Assembly: GCA_019634415.1 (NCBI GenBank) | Contig: JAHQVJ010000221.1 | Location: forward strand, 1 to 64,000 | DNA: 64,000 bases | Reading direction: 5' to 3' | From: Myxococcales bacterium | GTDB taxonomy: Bacteria; Myxococcota_A; UBA796; GCA-2862545 | In this document: piece by piece, positions 20,752 through 29,680 of the stretch | How positions within the stretch are numbered: the stretch's first letter is position 1 | Layout of the letters: each line of letters begins with the position of its first letter | Translations under genes and position numbers: made by a program | The notes under the pieces: generated by a model | What the model saw: only the letters and a program-made list of their open reading frames with translations | Told to the model about the DNA's origin: nothing | The model's database searches: none

Positions 20752-21677
20752 GCGACGTCACCGAGGAAGACGCACCGGGCGTGGTGTACGGGCTGCTGGT
20801 GCCGGGGATCCCCCACCCGCTCCTGTGCCCCGAGAAGAGCGACAACTACCAGCGACTGCACGACGCCTTCGCCGCCGCCCGCCAGGCCCTGCTGGCCACC
20901 AAGCCCGATCTGTTGCTGGTCTACTCCACCATGTGGCCGTCCGTCATCGGCCATCAGATCCAGGCGGATCCCGAGCCCACCTGGGTCCACGTGGACGAGC
21001 TGTTCCACGACCTCGGCTCGATCCCCTACACCTTCCGGATCGACGCCGACTTCGCGCACCAGCTGCGAGACCGGTGCGAGGAGCGAGGGCTGATGGCGCG
21101 CACCGTCGCCTACCACGGCTTCCCCATCGACACGGGCTCGGTGGTGGCCCTGAAGCTGCTGAATCCCGACAACGCCGTGCCTGCCGTGATCCTCTCCAGC
21201 AACGTCTACAGCGACCGGGCCGAGACCATCGTGTTCGGCAAGGCGTGTCGCGAGGCCATCGAGGAGGCGGGCCGACGGGTGGCCGTGGTGGTGGTGGGCA
21301 CCCTGTCGAACCGGCTGTTCACGGACTGGGTGGATCCCGAAGAGGATCGGGTTCACTCGCTGAAGGACGACGAGTGGAACCAGAAGATCCTGGAGTTCCT
21401 GGGCGAGGGTCGCCTGGAGGACACCGCCCAGCTCTCCCGCGAGATCCATCGCCAGATCCGCGTGCAGAAGGTGGTGAACTTCAAGTCCATGTGGTTCTGG
21501 TCGGCCGTGATGGGCCAGCACAACCGCTACGAGGGCAACGTGTTCGCCTATGGCGCGCTGCACGGCACTGGTGCCGCGGTGGTGGGCCTGACCCCGTCGG
21601 CGAAGGGAGTGGGCGACAAGGAGTTCGACGAGGACGACGTCGACACCTACCGAGGAGATCGCGATGTTCTGGCTTAG
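20748..21677 (+). CDS. amnA: 2-aminophenol 1,6-dioxygenase-like alpha (structural) subunit
   Basis: A 309-residue LigB-fold protein, paralogous to the preceding subunit and like AmnA. Matching segments are LLVPGIPHPLL, YHGFPIDTGSV and LHGTGAAVVG. The first His is retained (H23 in IPHP) but the second iron ligand is lost: where the beta subunit has SPHW this one has STMW. So it is expected to be non-catalytic, as known for AmnA, and to assemble with the beta subunit. ATG 20748 lies within the upstream stop. Its last 14 bases overlap the cytochrome gene. Confidence 0.84.
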   Translation: MSDVTEEDAPGVVYGLLVPGIPHPLLCPEKSDNYQRLHDAFAAARQALLATKPDLLLVYSTMWPSVIGHQIQADPEPTWVHVDELFHDLGSIPYTFRIDADFAHQLRDRCEERGLMARTVAYHGFPIDTGSVVALKLLNPDNAVPAVILSSNVYSDRAETIVFGKACREAIEEAGRRVAVVVVGTLSNRLFTDWVDPEEDRVHSLKDDEWNQKILEFLGEGRLEDTAQLSREIHRQIRVQKVVNFKSMWFWSAVMGQHNRYEGNVFAYGALHGTGAAVVGLTPSAKGVGDKEFDEDDVDTYRGDRDVLA

Positions 21678-22566
21678 CCTGCTGGCCTGCCCCGATCCGA
21701 GCGGGGGAACCGACACCGACGTCGTGCAGACGGACACCACCACAGTGGAGCCCGAGGAGCGGCATCACCCCGCAGGCTACGCGGAGCCCTCGGTGCACGG
21801 TACCGAGGCCAAGCTGCAGGAGCAGGTCTGCCGCGCCTGTCACGGGGACGGCCTCCAGGGCGGCATCTCCCAGGTGAGCTGCACCACCTGCCACGCACAG
21901 GCAGGCTTCGGAGGCTGGGACCGAGACTGCACCTTCTGCCACGGCAGCGGCGACGACCCCGCACCACCCGAAGACATCGACGACAACACCGATCCGGCCT
22001 CCATCTCCTTCCCGGAGCACACGAACCACACGGCCGAGACCGAGCAGCACGACCCCTACGACTGCATCGAGTGCCACGTGCTCCCTGCGGACGTGCTGTC
22101 GGACGGGCACCTCTTCGTGGGCGACGACACCCCGGGTGTGGCCGAGGTGTTCTGGCCCGCAGGCCAGACGCCTCCCGACGCGCGCTCGCCGGACGCCGTC
22201 TACGACGCCGCCACCTCGACCTGTACCAACGTGTACTGCCACGGCGCGGGCCTCGGCCGCGCCGGCGAGGTGAGCAGCGGAGACAACGTGGTCTGCGGCG
22301 GCTGCCACGGCGTGGCCGTGGCGAACCAGCTCTCGGTCCCCCACCGCCTGCACATCAACGCCGGCGTGGACTGCGACAGCTGCCACCCCACCGCGGTGCG
22401 CGAGCCTTCCTGGGAGATCGTCGACAAGTCTCTGCACATCGACGGCGAGATCACCATGATCTCGACGCCCGGGGGTCTGACCTGGGATGCCGACAGCCGC
22501 GCCTGCACGGGCAGCTGCCACGGCAAGGATACGCACCCCGCCAAGGCCTGGAATCCCGTCGAGTAG
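21664..22566 (+). CDS. multiheme c-type cytochrome lipoprotein
   Basis: A 300-residue exported protein with a very short signal and lipobox (LSLLACPD, Cys at residue 9), an acidic Asp-Thr linker, then haem motifs. I count six CxxCH (CRACH, CTTCH, CTFCH, CIECH, CGGCH, CDSCH), one CxxxxCH (CTNVYCH) and one CxxxCH (CTGSCH). The mixed CxxxxCH...CxxCH pattern is known from Geobacter-type cytochromes. It should carry electrons at the outer surface of the inner or outer membrane. A GAGGAG site precedes ATG 21664, which overlaps the dioxygenase alpha gene by 14 bases, so it is co-translated with an oxygenase that needs no external electron donor; the link is unexplained. Confidence 0.85.
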   Translation: MFWLSLLACPDPSGGTDTDVVQTDTTTVEPEERHHPAGYAEPSVHGTEAKLQEQVCRACHGDGLQGGISQVSCTTCHAQAGFGGWDRDCTFCHGSGDDPAPPEDIDDNTDPASISFPEHTNHTAETEQHDPYDCIECHVLPADVLSDGHLFVGDDTPGVAEVFWPAGQTPPDARSPDAVYDAATSTCTNVYCHGAGLGRAGEVSSGDNVVCGGCHGVAVANQLSVPHRLHINAGVDCDSCHPTAVREPSWEIVDKSLHIDGEITMISTPGGLTWDADSRACTGSCHGKDTHPAKAWNPVE

Positions 22567-22567
22567 A

Positions 22568-22627
22568 TCTGGAGTCCGCGCGACGGCGTCGCGCTACGAT
22601 TCCCGTCGGCCCTCGGCTGCACCTGCG
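22568..22627 (+). repeat. dispersed palindromic repeat, copy A
   Basis: This intergenic stretch after the cytochrome matches 61852-61917 in reverse orientation. The 17-base core GTCGCGCTACGATTCCC (22588-22604) is identical, and flanks match with small gaps. The core follows GCGCGAC-GGC-GTCGCGC, an inverted repeat, so the element is REP-like. Confidence 0.6.
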
Positions 22628-22667
22628 GGCAGACCGTTTTTGGTCGCCTCGGGGACTACCTCCCAGC

Positions 22668-25600
22668 ATGCCCATTCGTCTGCTCCTCGGCCGCACCCGC
22701 TCGCGACGCCTCGCCGTGCTGCGGGATCGTGCGCAGCTGGACGCGGTGGGTCGCCCGGATCTGCTGTACGTCACCGACTCGCAGCGCAAGCGGGATCAAG
22801 CGCTGCAGGACTTCGAGGCCATGCCCTCCTTCCAGCCCCAGGTCCACGTGATCGGCGAGCTGCTGAGCGCGCTGTGGCATCGCTACGGCGACGGGCGAGC
22901 CGTGCTGGAGCCCCAGGCCCTGGAGCTCGCGGCGCGGTTCCTGCTGGATCAGCACGGCCCCGACTGGTTGCTTCCCACCCACAACCTGGCCATGCGGGGC
23001 CCCGCCCTGGCCGCTCAGCTGGCGGCCTTGGAGCAGGGGCTGGCCCATCACGACGAGGCCGCCTCCATCGAGCCGCGCATCGAGCGTGCCGTCAAGGCGC
23101 TGCGCCGCCACCTGGGGCAACGGCGCTGGCACATACGCCCCACCGAGGCGTGGAATCGGCTGCGGGCGCTCCTCGAGCGGCCCAGCGCTCCCCTGCTGGC
23201 CTGGCTGCGCAGCCACGCGCTGGTGGTGATCGACGACGTGCTGCGCTGCACGCCCCTCGAAGCTCGCATGCTGGTGTCCCTGAGCCGAGCCCTGTCCTAC
23301 GCGGGTGTGGAGGTGATCGTGTCCTTCGCCTCGGGGTGGGATCGAGGGGGCCGCGAGGCGGGGGTGCTCTTCGGCTGGGATCCCCCCACCGATCCGCGCG
23401 TCGCCCACGAGCTGCGCACCTTCGGTGCATCGCACCGGCTGCGCACCGCCGCGTTCGAGCTGGTGGCCACGGGGGAAGCCACCATCGAGGTCGCCACCCA
23501 TGCAGGCCTGTTCGAGGTGGAGCCGTGGAGCGATCCGGCTCCTGCTGCCCCCATGGATCTCGCCGATCACCTCGCCACGGGTGCGAGGCTGCCCATCGAG
23601 AGCGCGGCGGAGGCCCATCGCTGGCTGGGCGAGGGAGCCATTCGCCTGGTGCAGTACCCCGATCCCAGCGACGAAGCCTACGCCGTGGCCCAGGACGTCA
23701 AGGCGGCGTTGCTGGATGGCGCGGACCCCGCGGACTGCATGATCGCCGTGGCAGGGCTGGCCAACAACCGCGTGCTGCTGGAGGGAGCACTCCAGGACTG
23801 CGGCGTGCCCTTCGCCATCGGAGGGGGGACCCCGCTGGCGTGGCTGCCGGTGGTGCGTGCGGCACGGTCCGCCCTCGAGATCGCCGTGAAGGGGCCGTGC
23901 CCCCTGTGGGTCTGCGGGCTCGCCGAGCGGATCCGGTGGGAGCTGCCCCTGGACTCTCGGGTGGTGCGACGGGCGCTGAACCAGGCGGGCATTCCCTCCA
24001 CCCCCGATCCCGCCACCGATCCCGAGGACGTGCGAACGGCCTGGCGCGAGGCCGTGGAGGGCTGGCTCGTGCGCAACCAGGTGGACGACGAGTTCGCGCA
24101 GGCCATGGTGGATTCGGTGGACCGGCTCGCGGAGCTGTGTCGCGCCTGCCGACCCCTGGGGGTGCCCGCCGATCCGCTGAGCTGGCAGTCCACGGTGATC
24201 AACGGCCTGGACGGCCTGGGCCTGCCCGCCTCCTGCGACGGCGATCCCGATCAGCTACACGCCTGGGCCAAGCTCGTGGAGGTGGTGGAGCGCTTCGCGG
24301 CCGACCTGCACGCGGTGCACGACGGCACCTGGCCCCCGGCGACGGTGCTCGAGCAGCTCACGCGGGCCCTGGAGCGCGCCAACGTGCCCTCCCTGCCCCG
24401 CTCGGTGGCGCGTGTACCCGTCACGGGCGTCCGGGAGCTGCAGGGTGTGTCGCCGCGCCACGTGTGGGTCCTGGGCCTGAACCGAGGCGCCTTCCCGCAG
24501 CGGCCGGGGCTGGCCTTCCTGCTGAACGCCGACCTGCGCCGAAAGCTCGAGCCCGACACCATGGCCGAGGGTCGCGCGGTGCTGGCCTCGCTGCTCCGAG
24601 AGGCGCTGGCCAACCCCGGCAGCGCCACCGTGTCGCTGTCGTGGCCTGCCTCGCGACAGGGGCGCGCCGTGCCACCCTCCCCCTTGCTCGCGGAGATCCT
24701 CGACGCCCCCACCGCAGAGGGCCCGCTGTCGGATCACGCCGTCACCCACGGCGTGGGCCCCTCGCGCCCGGGCAGCACCAGCGCCGCCATCCGGCTGATG
24801 GCCCACGACGATGCCTGGTGCGAGGTCATGCCCACGGATCTGGCAGCCGAGTTCGCCTGCCAGGCTGCGGCGGTGCGCGATCGGACGGGGCGACTGGGCC
24901 CTCGGGACGGGCTGCTGCGGCGTGCGCCTCGGGCCCCTGCCGTGCTGTCGGTCACAGCGCTGGAGGCCTTCATGCGCTGTCCGCAGCGCTACTGGTACGA
25001 CCGGGTGCTCGGCCTGCAGTCCACCGACGCCTGGGCACCGGAGCTCGAGCCCCGTCGGCGCGGCACCGCGCTGCACGAGATCTTGGAGCGCTTCGTGGAG
25101 CAGCGGGGGATGCGGGCCCTGGCGGGAGGCGATCCGAGGGTCCTGGGACCCGAGCTGGCGGCGGTGGCGGCGGCGGTGCTCGACGAGGTCGAGCTGCAGG
25201 GCGGCTTCGACCCCGCGTTCCAGGCCTATGCGCGCACCCGCTGGCTCGCGGGACTGACGGACGACGCACCGGCCGGGATCCTGCGGGCGTGGCTCGACAA
25301 GGAGATCGCCGCCACCACGGGGGCCGTGCCCTTGGCGGTGGAGAAGCCCTTCAACAACCTCCGCATCGGGCCCATCCGCCTGCGCGGGGTGCTGGATCGG
25401 CTCGACCGCTTGCCCTCGGGCGCCCTGGTGGTCACCGACTACAAGACCGGCGCGGCTCCCACGCGACGGGCCGTGGCGGAGGGGTTGGCCCTTCAGCCCT
25501 ACGCCTACGCCGAGGCAGCGCGGCGCATGCACCCCGACACACCGGTGGTGTCGTCGTTCCTGTCGCTGGCCAAGCCCGATCGCCTGCGGCACACCGGCTG

Positions 25601-25847
25601 GGTCGGAGACGCCGAGGCCATCGACGAGGCGTGCACCCCCACCCAGCGACGCACGGCCGTGGTGGTGGACGACGCAGAGCGGGCCGAGGTGCTGGGGCGC
25701 GCAGCCGAGCATGCCAAGGAGCTGATCGCCGGCCGCTTCCCCACCACCCGGATCTCCCCCGACGACGCGGGCTGTGCCAGCTGCCCCCACGCCCGGGTCT
25801 GCCGACGGCGCGAGCCGGAGCCGCCGGCCTCGGAGGACAGGTCGTGA
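22668..25847 (+). CDS. addB: AddB-type subunit of an ATP-dependent helicase-nuclease
   Basis: A 1059-residue protein with an inactivated helicase-like body and a C-terminal PD-(D/E)XK nuclease of the RecB/AddB class. Nuclease motifs: GTALHEILE and VTDYKTG (D924, K926). Four cysteines fit the Fe-S staple of AddB: C771 in MRCPQRYWYD and C1036, C1039, C1045 in CASCPHARVC. With AddA it should process double-strand breaks to 3' single strands for RecA loading. The N-terminus lacks a clear Walker A (LLLGRTRSRR), whereas Bacillus AddB keeps one. ATG 22668 has no strong ribosome site. The stop overlaps the AddA start (GTGA). Confidence 0.85.
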   Translation: MPIRLLLGRTRSRRLAVLRDRAQLDAVGRPDLLYVTDSQRKRDQALQDFEAMPSFQPQVHVIGELLSALWHRYGDGRAVLEPQALELAARFLLDQHGPDWLLPTHNLAMRGPALAAQLAALEQGLAHHDEAASIEPRIERAVKALRRHLGQRRWHIRPTEAWNRLRALLERPSAPLLAWLRSHALVVIDDVLRCTPLEARMLVSLSRALSYAGVEVIVSFASGWDRGGREAGVLFGWDPPTDPRVAHELRTFGASHRLRTAAFELVATGEATIEVATHAGLFEVEPWSDPAPAAPMDLADHLATGARLPIESAAEAHRWLGEGAIRLVQYPDPSDEAYAVAQDVKAALLDGADPADCMIAVAGLANNRVLLEGALQDCGVPFAIGGGTPLAWLPVVRAARSALEIAVKGPCPLWVCGLAERIRWELPLDSRVVRRALNQAGIPSTPDPATDPEDVRTAWREAVEGWLVRNQVDDEFAQAMVDSVDRLAELCRACRPLGVPADPLSWQSTVINGLDGLGLPASCDGDPDQLHAWAKLVEVVERFAADLHAVHDGTWPPATVLEQLTRALERANVPSLPRSVARVPVTGVRELQGVSPRHVWVLGLNRGAFPQRPGLAFLLNADLRRKLEPDTMAEGRAVLASLLREALANPGSATVSLSWPASRQGRAVPPSPLLAEILDAPTAEGPLSDHAVTHGVGPSRPGSTSAAIRLMAHDDAWCEVMPTDLAAEFACQAAAVRDRTGRLGPRDGLLRRAPRAPAVLSVTALEAFMRCPQRYWYDRVLGLQSTDAWAPELEPRRRGTALHEILERFVEQRGMRALAGGDPRVLGPELAAVAAAVLDEVELQGGFDPAFQAYARTRWLAGLTDDAPAGILRAWLDKEIAATTGAVPLAVEKPFNNLRIGPIRLRGVLDRLDRLPSGALVVTDYKTGAAPTRRAVAEGLALQPYAYAEAARRMHPDTPVVSSFLSLAKPDRLRHTGWVGDAEAIDEACTPTQRRTAVVVDDAERAEVLGRAAEHAKELIAGRFPTTRISPDDAGCASCPHARVCRRREPEPPASEDRS

Positions 25848-28800
25848 AGGTCCGCATCGTCTCCGGGGCACCCACCCTCGATCTGGACGATCCCGAGCTG
25901 CGGCTCACCCCGCAGCAGCGGGAGGCGGTGGCTGCTCGCCGCGAGCTGGTCCTCACGGCGGGCGCGGGCGCGGGCAAGACGCACACCCTGTCGCTCCGCT
26001 ACACCGCCCTGCTCTTGGAGCTCGCCTGGGCCGGGGCCACCGATCCCGAGGCCGTGCTGGTGCTCACGTTCACCGAGAAGGCGGCCGAGGAGATGGCGGA
26101 GCGGTGCCATCGGCGTCTCATCGCGTTGATCCGCGCCGCCGAGGACGTACAGAAGCAGCTCGATGCCCTGGTCGACGAGGACGACGAGTCCAGCAAGGGG
26201 GCGCCCGGATCTCGGCTGGTGGCCAACCTGGCTGCCATGGCGGATCGCTTCGACCGCGCCCGCATCGGCACCTTCCACGGCTTCTGCGCGTCGATCCTCC
26301 ACGAGTTCCCGGGTCGCACCGGGTGCCCGCCGGGGGCCAGGGTGCTGGGGGAGGCCGAGGCGCGCCACCTCAGGCAGGAGGTGCTCGATCTGGCCCTGCA
26401 GGAGGTGGTGCGCGGAGACCGCGCCTCGCTCTCCGCCCTGCTCGACACCTTCGGGAGCCGTCAGCAGCTGCTGCATGCCGGCAACCTGGCCATCGCGCGG
26501 CGTGGTCAGCTCACCCCAACCCTCGACGCCCACGCCTCGGGCCGCCTCACCCTGCAGGAGGCCCTCGATGCTGCCGTGGTCCGCCCCGCAGAGGCGCGCA
26601 CCTGGATCCAGAAGGTGGGCCTGCCCACGCTGAAGGCGCTGAAGCGGCTGGTGGCGCCCTCGGGCGGTGGCCCCTTCGTGGCGCGGGAGCTCGAGCCCGC
26701 GCTGAGAGCACTCGAGCCGCCAGCCCCCGACGCCTCGGCCCTGACCGTCTACGGGGTGTACTGCGACGTGTTGGACGTCCTGATGACGGCCACCGGCACG
26801 GTCCGCACCCTCGATCACCACACGGTGATGGGCGTGTCGCGTGCCTGGCCCGACGAGCGCACCTACCGGGTGGCCAAGCAGGCGCTGGGCGTGCTCAAGA
26901 CCCGCATCGCGGACTGGGGCGATCGCGCGGTGCAGGCGCGCCTACTGCCGACTGCGGCCGATCAGGCGCTGTACGACGCCCTGGTCCCCTTCAGCCGGTG
27001 GGTCCGCGGGGCTGCCGAGGCCCTCGACCAGCGCCTCGACGTGGACGGGGTGCTCACCTTCGACGCCATGCTCCTGCGCGCCGTGCGCGCGGTGCTGGCA
27101 GATCCGCACCTGCGGTCCGTGCTGCGCTCGCGCCACAGCCACATCATGGTGGACGAGTTCCAGGACACCGACGGGCTGCAGTGGGCGCTCGTGCACGCCT
27201 TGGGCCGTGCACGGCCCGACGTGGCCGAGGATCGGTTGTTCCTCGTGGGCGACGTCAAGCAGGCCATCTATGGCTTCCGAGGCGGAGACGTCACCGTGTT
27301 CCGTGCGGCCTCGGAGTCGCTTCGGGCCGACCGGGTGCGGCTACCCGACAACTTCCGCAGCCAGCCCGAGCTGATCGGCTGGTTCAACGAGACCTTCCCC
27401 AGCGTGCTCGGCGAGGTCGCCCACAAGCCCTGGGACGCCCCCTACGAGGCGCTGTCCGCCGGAAGAACCGACACCGGCGGCGCCGTCGAGGTGGTGCGCG
27501 GCTCCTCCGACGATCTCGGGCCGGGCTGGCAATCAGAGGCGGTGGCCAAGCTCATCGCGAGCGACTGGCTGGCGCCGGGCTCCCCCTGGCTCGATCGGCA
27601 GCACCACCCCGCTCCTCCCATCGCCGTCCTCCTGCGCGCCCGCACGCGGCAGGGGACCTACGAGGCGGCGCTGCGGCGCCATCGCGTTCCCTTCGTGGTC
27701 GCCCAGGGCGTGGGCTTCTGGGAGCGCCCCGAGGTGATCGACATCGTGAACGCGCTGTCGGCCATCGTGCACTCCGACCCCGCCTCCATCGCCGCCACCC
27801 TGCGCAGCCCTTGGCTGGGGCTGCTCGATCAGGATCTGCAGGATCTGCACGGCGGCCGCTGGGGTGGAGGGGGGCTGCACAGCTTCGGCACCGAGCCCCT
27901 GAGCGGAGACGCTCCCTCCCGGCTCCGTCGTGCGTTCCGCCTGCTGGCCAGCGCCCAGGGACTCCGACGACAGGTTCGTACCTCCACCCTCGTGGAGCGT
28001 CTCGCCCTGTGGCAGGCCCCCGCCCGAGCCGTAGCCGATCCCTCGGGGCAGGCCGACGCCAACGCAGCCCGGCTCGTGGCGATGGTGGCGGCGTGGGACG
28101 GCGAAGGCGTGCACGCGGTGACGGACAGGCTCCTGGGCGAAGTGGTCACCGGTCAGCGCGAGTCCGAGGCGGTGCTCGTGGCCTCGGCGGCACGGGTGAT
28201 GCTGTGCACGGTCCATGCGTCGAAGGGCCTGGAGTTCGAGGGGGTCATCGTTCCGGAGCTCGATGCACGGCCGCTGAACCGGCCCGAGCCTCTGCTGGTG
28301 CGGCGTCCGGAGCACGCCGAGCCCGACGATCCCACCTCCTGGCGCATGGCGGCGCGCGTGCTCGACCCGACGGCCGAGGTGCAGACCCGCGTGCGCCCGG
28401 GGCTGTTCAGCAGCCTCGATCTGGTGCGTGTGCAGGAGGAAGACGCCGAGTCACGGCGCCTACTCTACGTGGCCGCCACCCGCGCCCGTCAGCGCCTGGT
28501 GCTGGTGGGCGAGGCCAGCAAGCCCCCCAAGCCCGGCGCCCGACCCACCTGGATGCAGCTGCTGCAGGAAGCCCTGCCCGCGAGCACCGTGCGCCGGGAT
28601 CCAGGGAAGCTGGTTCGATCTCCTGCCCCTCCCCCCGTCCCGCCCCACGAGGGACTCACCCCCAGTGTGGCTGCGGTGTCGGGCATCGGTGGCGTGAACC
28701 CGCGTCGCCGCCTGGAGCTCCCGCCGAGCGCGCTGGATCGGTTCTGGGCGTGCCCCGCCCGCTGGTATCGGCGCGATCTGCTCGGCGTGCCCGAGTCTCC

Positions 28801-29530
28801 CGCCACCCCCATCGACCGGGCGGCCCGGCTGGCTGCTGCGCGTGGGCAGGCCATCCACCAGCTCCTCGAGGACGGCGTCGATCACGATCCCGCCTCCATC
28901 GAGGCGCGCTGGAACGCGCTGGCGACCGCCCAAGGGGCCAACCTGGCGGAGCGCCGTGCGGGCCTGAAGCGCCTGTTCGCCCACCTCGAGGCGACCCGCG
29001 CCGATCCCCACGTGCGACGTGCGCTGCACGCGCCCGGCCACAACGAGGTGCCTTTCCGTGCCGAGCACGCCGGAGTGGTGCTGCGCGGTCGCATCGATCG
29101 GCTGTGGCTCGACGACGACGGCAGCTGGGTTGTGCTCGACTACAAGTCGGAGTCGCTGCGCGGCCGCTCCGCCGAACAGGTCGCTCAGAGCCACGCGAGC
29201 CAGCTGCTGGCCTATGGCTGGGCCGCAAATCAGGTGCTCGAGCACCGCTGCGACACCGTGATCTCGCGGGGCGAGGTGTACCTCACGCAGGTCGGTCGCG
29301 CGGTGGTCATCGGACCCTGGACCAACGACGTGCTGGATCGGGTGCCTGCCCTACTCGAGGAGATCGGGCTGACGGCGGGCATGGACTGGGACGCCGTGCA
29401 GCAGAAGGCCATCGACGGGCCCATGCGGCGTCCGTGTGACCGATGTGGTTTTCGCGGGCGCGGGTGCGCGGGGCAGCCTGGCACCGAGGAGCCCGCCGAC
29501 GAGCCGACGGCCGTCGCGCCGGGGGACTGA
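25844..29530 (+). CDS. addA: AddA-type UvrD-family helicase-nuclease
   Basis: A 1228-residue superfamily 1A helicase with a C-terminal nuclease. Helicase motifs include Walker A GAGAGKT at 40-46, TFTEKAAEEM, GTFHGFC, VDEFQDTD (D437, E438), GDVKQAIYGFRGGD and VHASKGLEFE. The RecB-like nuclease has HQLLEDG and VVLDYKSE (D1099, K1101). Unusually for AddA, a cysteine set like that of AddB flanks the nuclease: C970 in WACPARWYRR and C1198, C1201, C1208 in CDRCGFRGRGC. That suggests a second Fe-S cluster. It overlaps addB by 4 bases, giving a coupled two-subunit complex for end resection. Confidence 0.88.
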   Translation: MKVRIVSGAPTLDLDDPELRLTPQQREAVAARRELVLTAGAGAGKTHTLSLRYTALLLELAWAGATDPEAVLVLTFTEKAAEEMAERCHRRLIALIRAAEDVQKQLDALVDEDDESSKGAPGSRLVANLAAMADRFDRARIGTFHGFCASILHEFPGRTGCPPGARVLGEAEARHLRQEVLDLALQEVVRGDRASLSALLDTFGSRQQLLHAGNLAIARRGQLTPTLDAHASGRLTLQEALDAAVVRPAEARTWIQKVGLPTLKALKRLVAPSGGGPFVARELEPALRALEPPAPDASALTVYGVYCDVLDVLMTATGTVRTLDHHTVMGVSRAWPDERTYRVAKQALGVLKTRIADWGDRAVQARLLPTAADQALYDALVPFSRWVRGAAEALDQRLDVDGVLTFDAMLLRAVRAVLADPHLRSVLRSRHSHIMVDEFQDTDGLQWALVHALGRARPDVAEDRLFLVGDVKQAIYGFRGGDVTVFRAASESLRADRVRLPDNFRSQPELIGWFNETFPSVLGEVAHKPWDAPYEALSAGRTDTGGAVEVVRGSSDDLGPGWQSEAVAKLIASDWLAPGSPWLDRQHHPAPPIAVLLRARTRQGTYEAALRRHRVPFVVAQGVGFWERPEVIDIVNALSAIVHSDPASIAATLRSPWLGLLDQDLQDLHGGRWGGGGLHSFGTEPLSGDAPSRLRRAFRLLASAQGLRRQVRTSTLVERLALWQAPARAVADPSGQADANAARLVAMVAAWDGEGVHAVTDRLLGEVVTGQRESEAVLVASAARVMLCTVHASKGLEFEGVIVPELDARPLNRPEPLLVRRPEHAEPDDPTSWRMAARVLDPTAEVQTRVRPGLFSSLDLVRVQEEDAESRRLLYVAATRARQRLVLVGEASKPPKPGARPTWMQLLQEALPASTVRRDPGKLVRSPAPPPVPPHEGLTPSVAAVSGIGGVNPRRRLELPPSALDRFWACPARWYRRDLLGVPESPATPIDRAARLAAARGQAIHQLLEDGVDHDPASIEARWNALATAQGANLAERRAGLKRLFAHLEATRADPHVRRALHAPGHNEVPFRAEHAGVVLRGRIDRLWLDDDGSWVVLDYKSESLRGRSAEQVAQSHASQLLAYGWAANQVLEHRCDTVISRGEVYLTQVGRAVVIGPWTNDVLDRVPALLEEIGLTAGMDWDAVQQKAIDGPMRRPCDRCGFRGRGCAGQPGTEEPADEPTAVAPGD

Positions 29531-29636
29531 AGCGAGCCCCATTCGCCGACTCGCATTTTTGCGATTTCGAAAACGCGGTCGAAGCAAGGATATCCACAGG
29601 TGTGTAACGGATTACGCACTGCGCCGTACTCGCAGT

Positions 29637-29661
29637 CGCCTCGATGAGATAAACCGAGGCG
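29637..29661 (+). promoter_or_regulatory. hairpin in the leader of the CKG-repeat lipoprotein
   Basis: CGCCTCG and CGAGGCG form a perfect 7-bp stem with an 11-base A-rich loop, 19 bases before the ATG. The surrounding 150-base gap is visibly less GC-rich than its neighbours and probably holds the promoter. The hairpin could control translation, for example by a metal-responsive protein, but this is untested. Confidence 0.35.
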
Positions 29662-29680
29662 CCAACACCGGAGCGAATCA

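Noticed and set aside
22487..25843. Very long open frame in frame with addA before its start
   Set aside because: It overlaps addB in another frame, is Arg/Gly/Pro-rich without motifs, and addA motifs begin only after GTG 25844.
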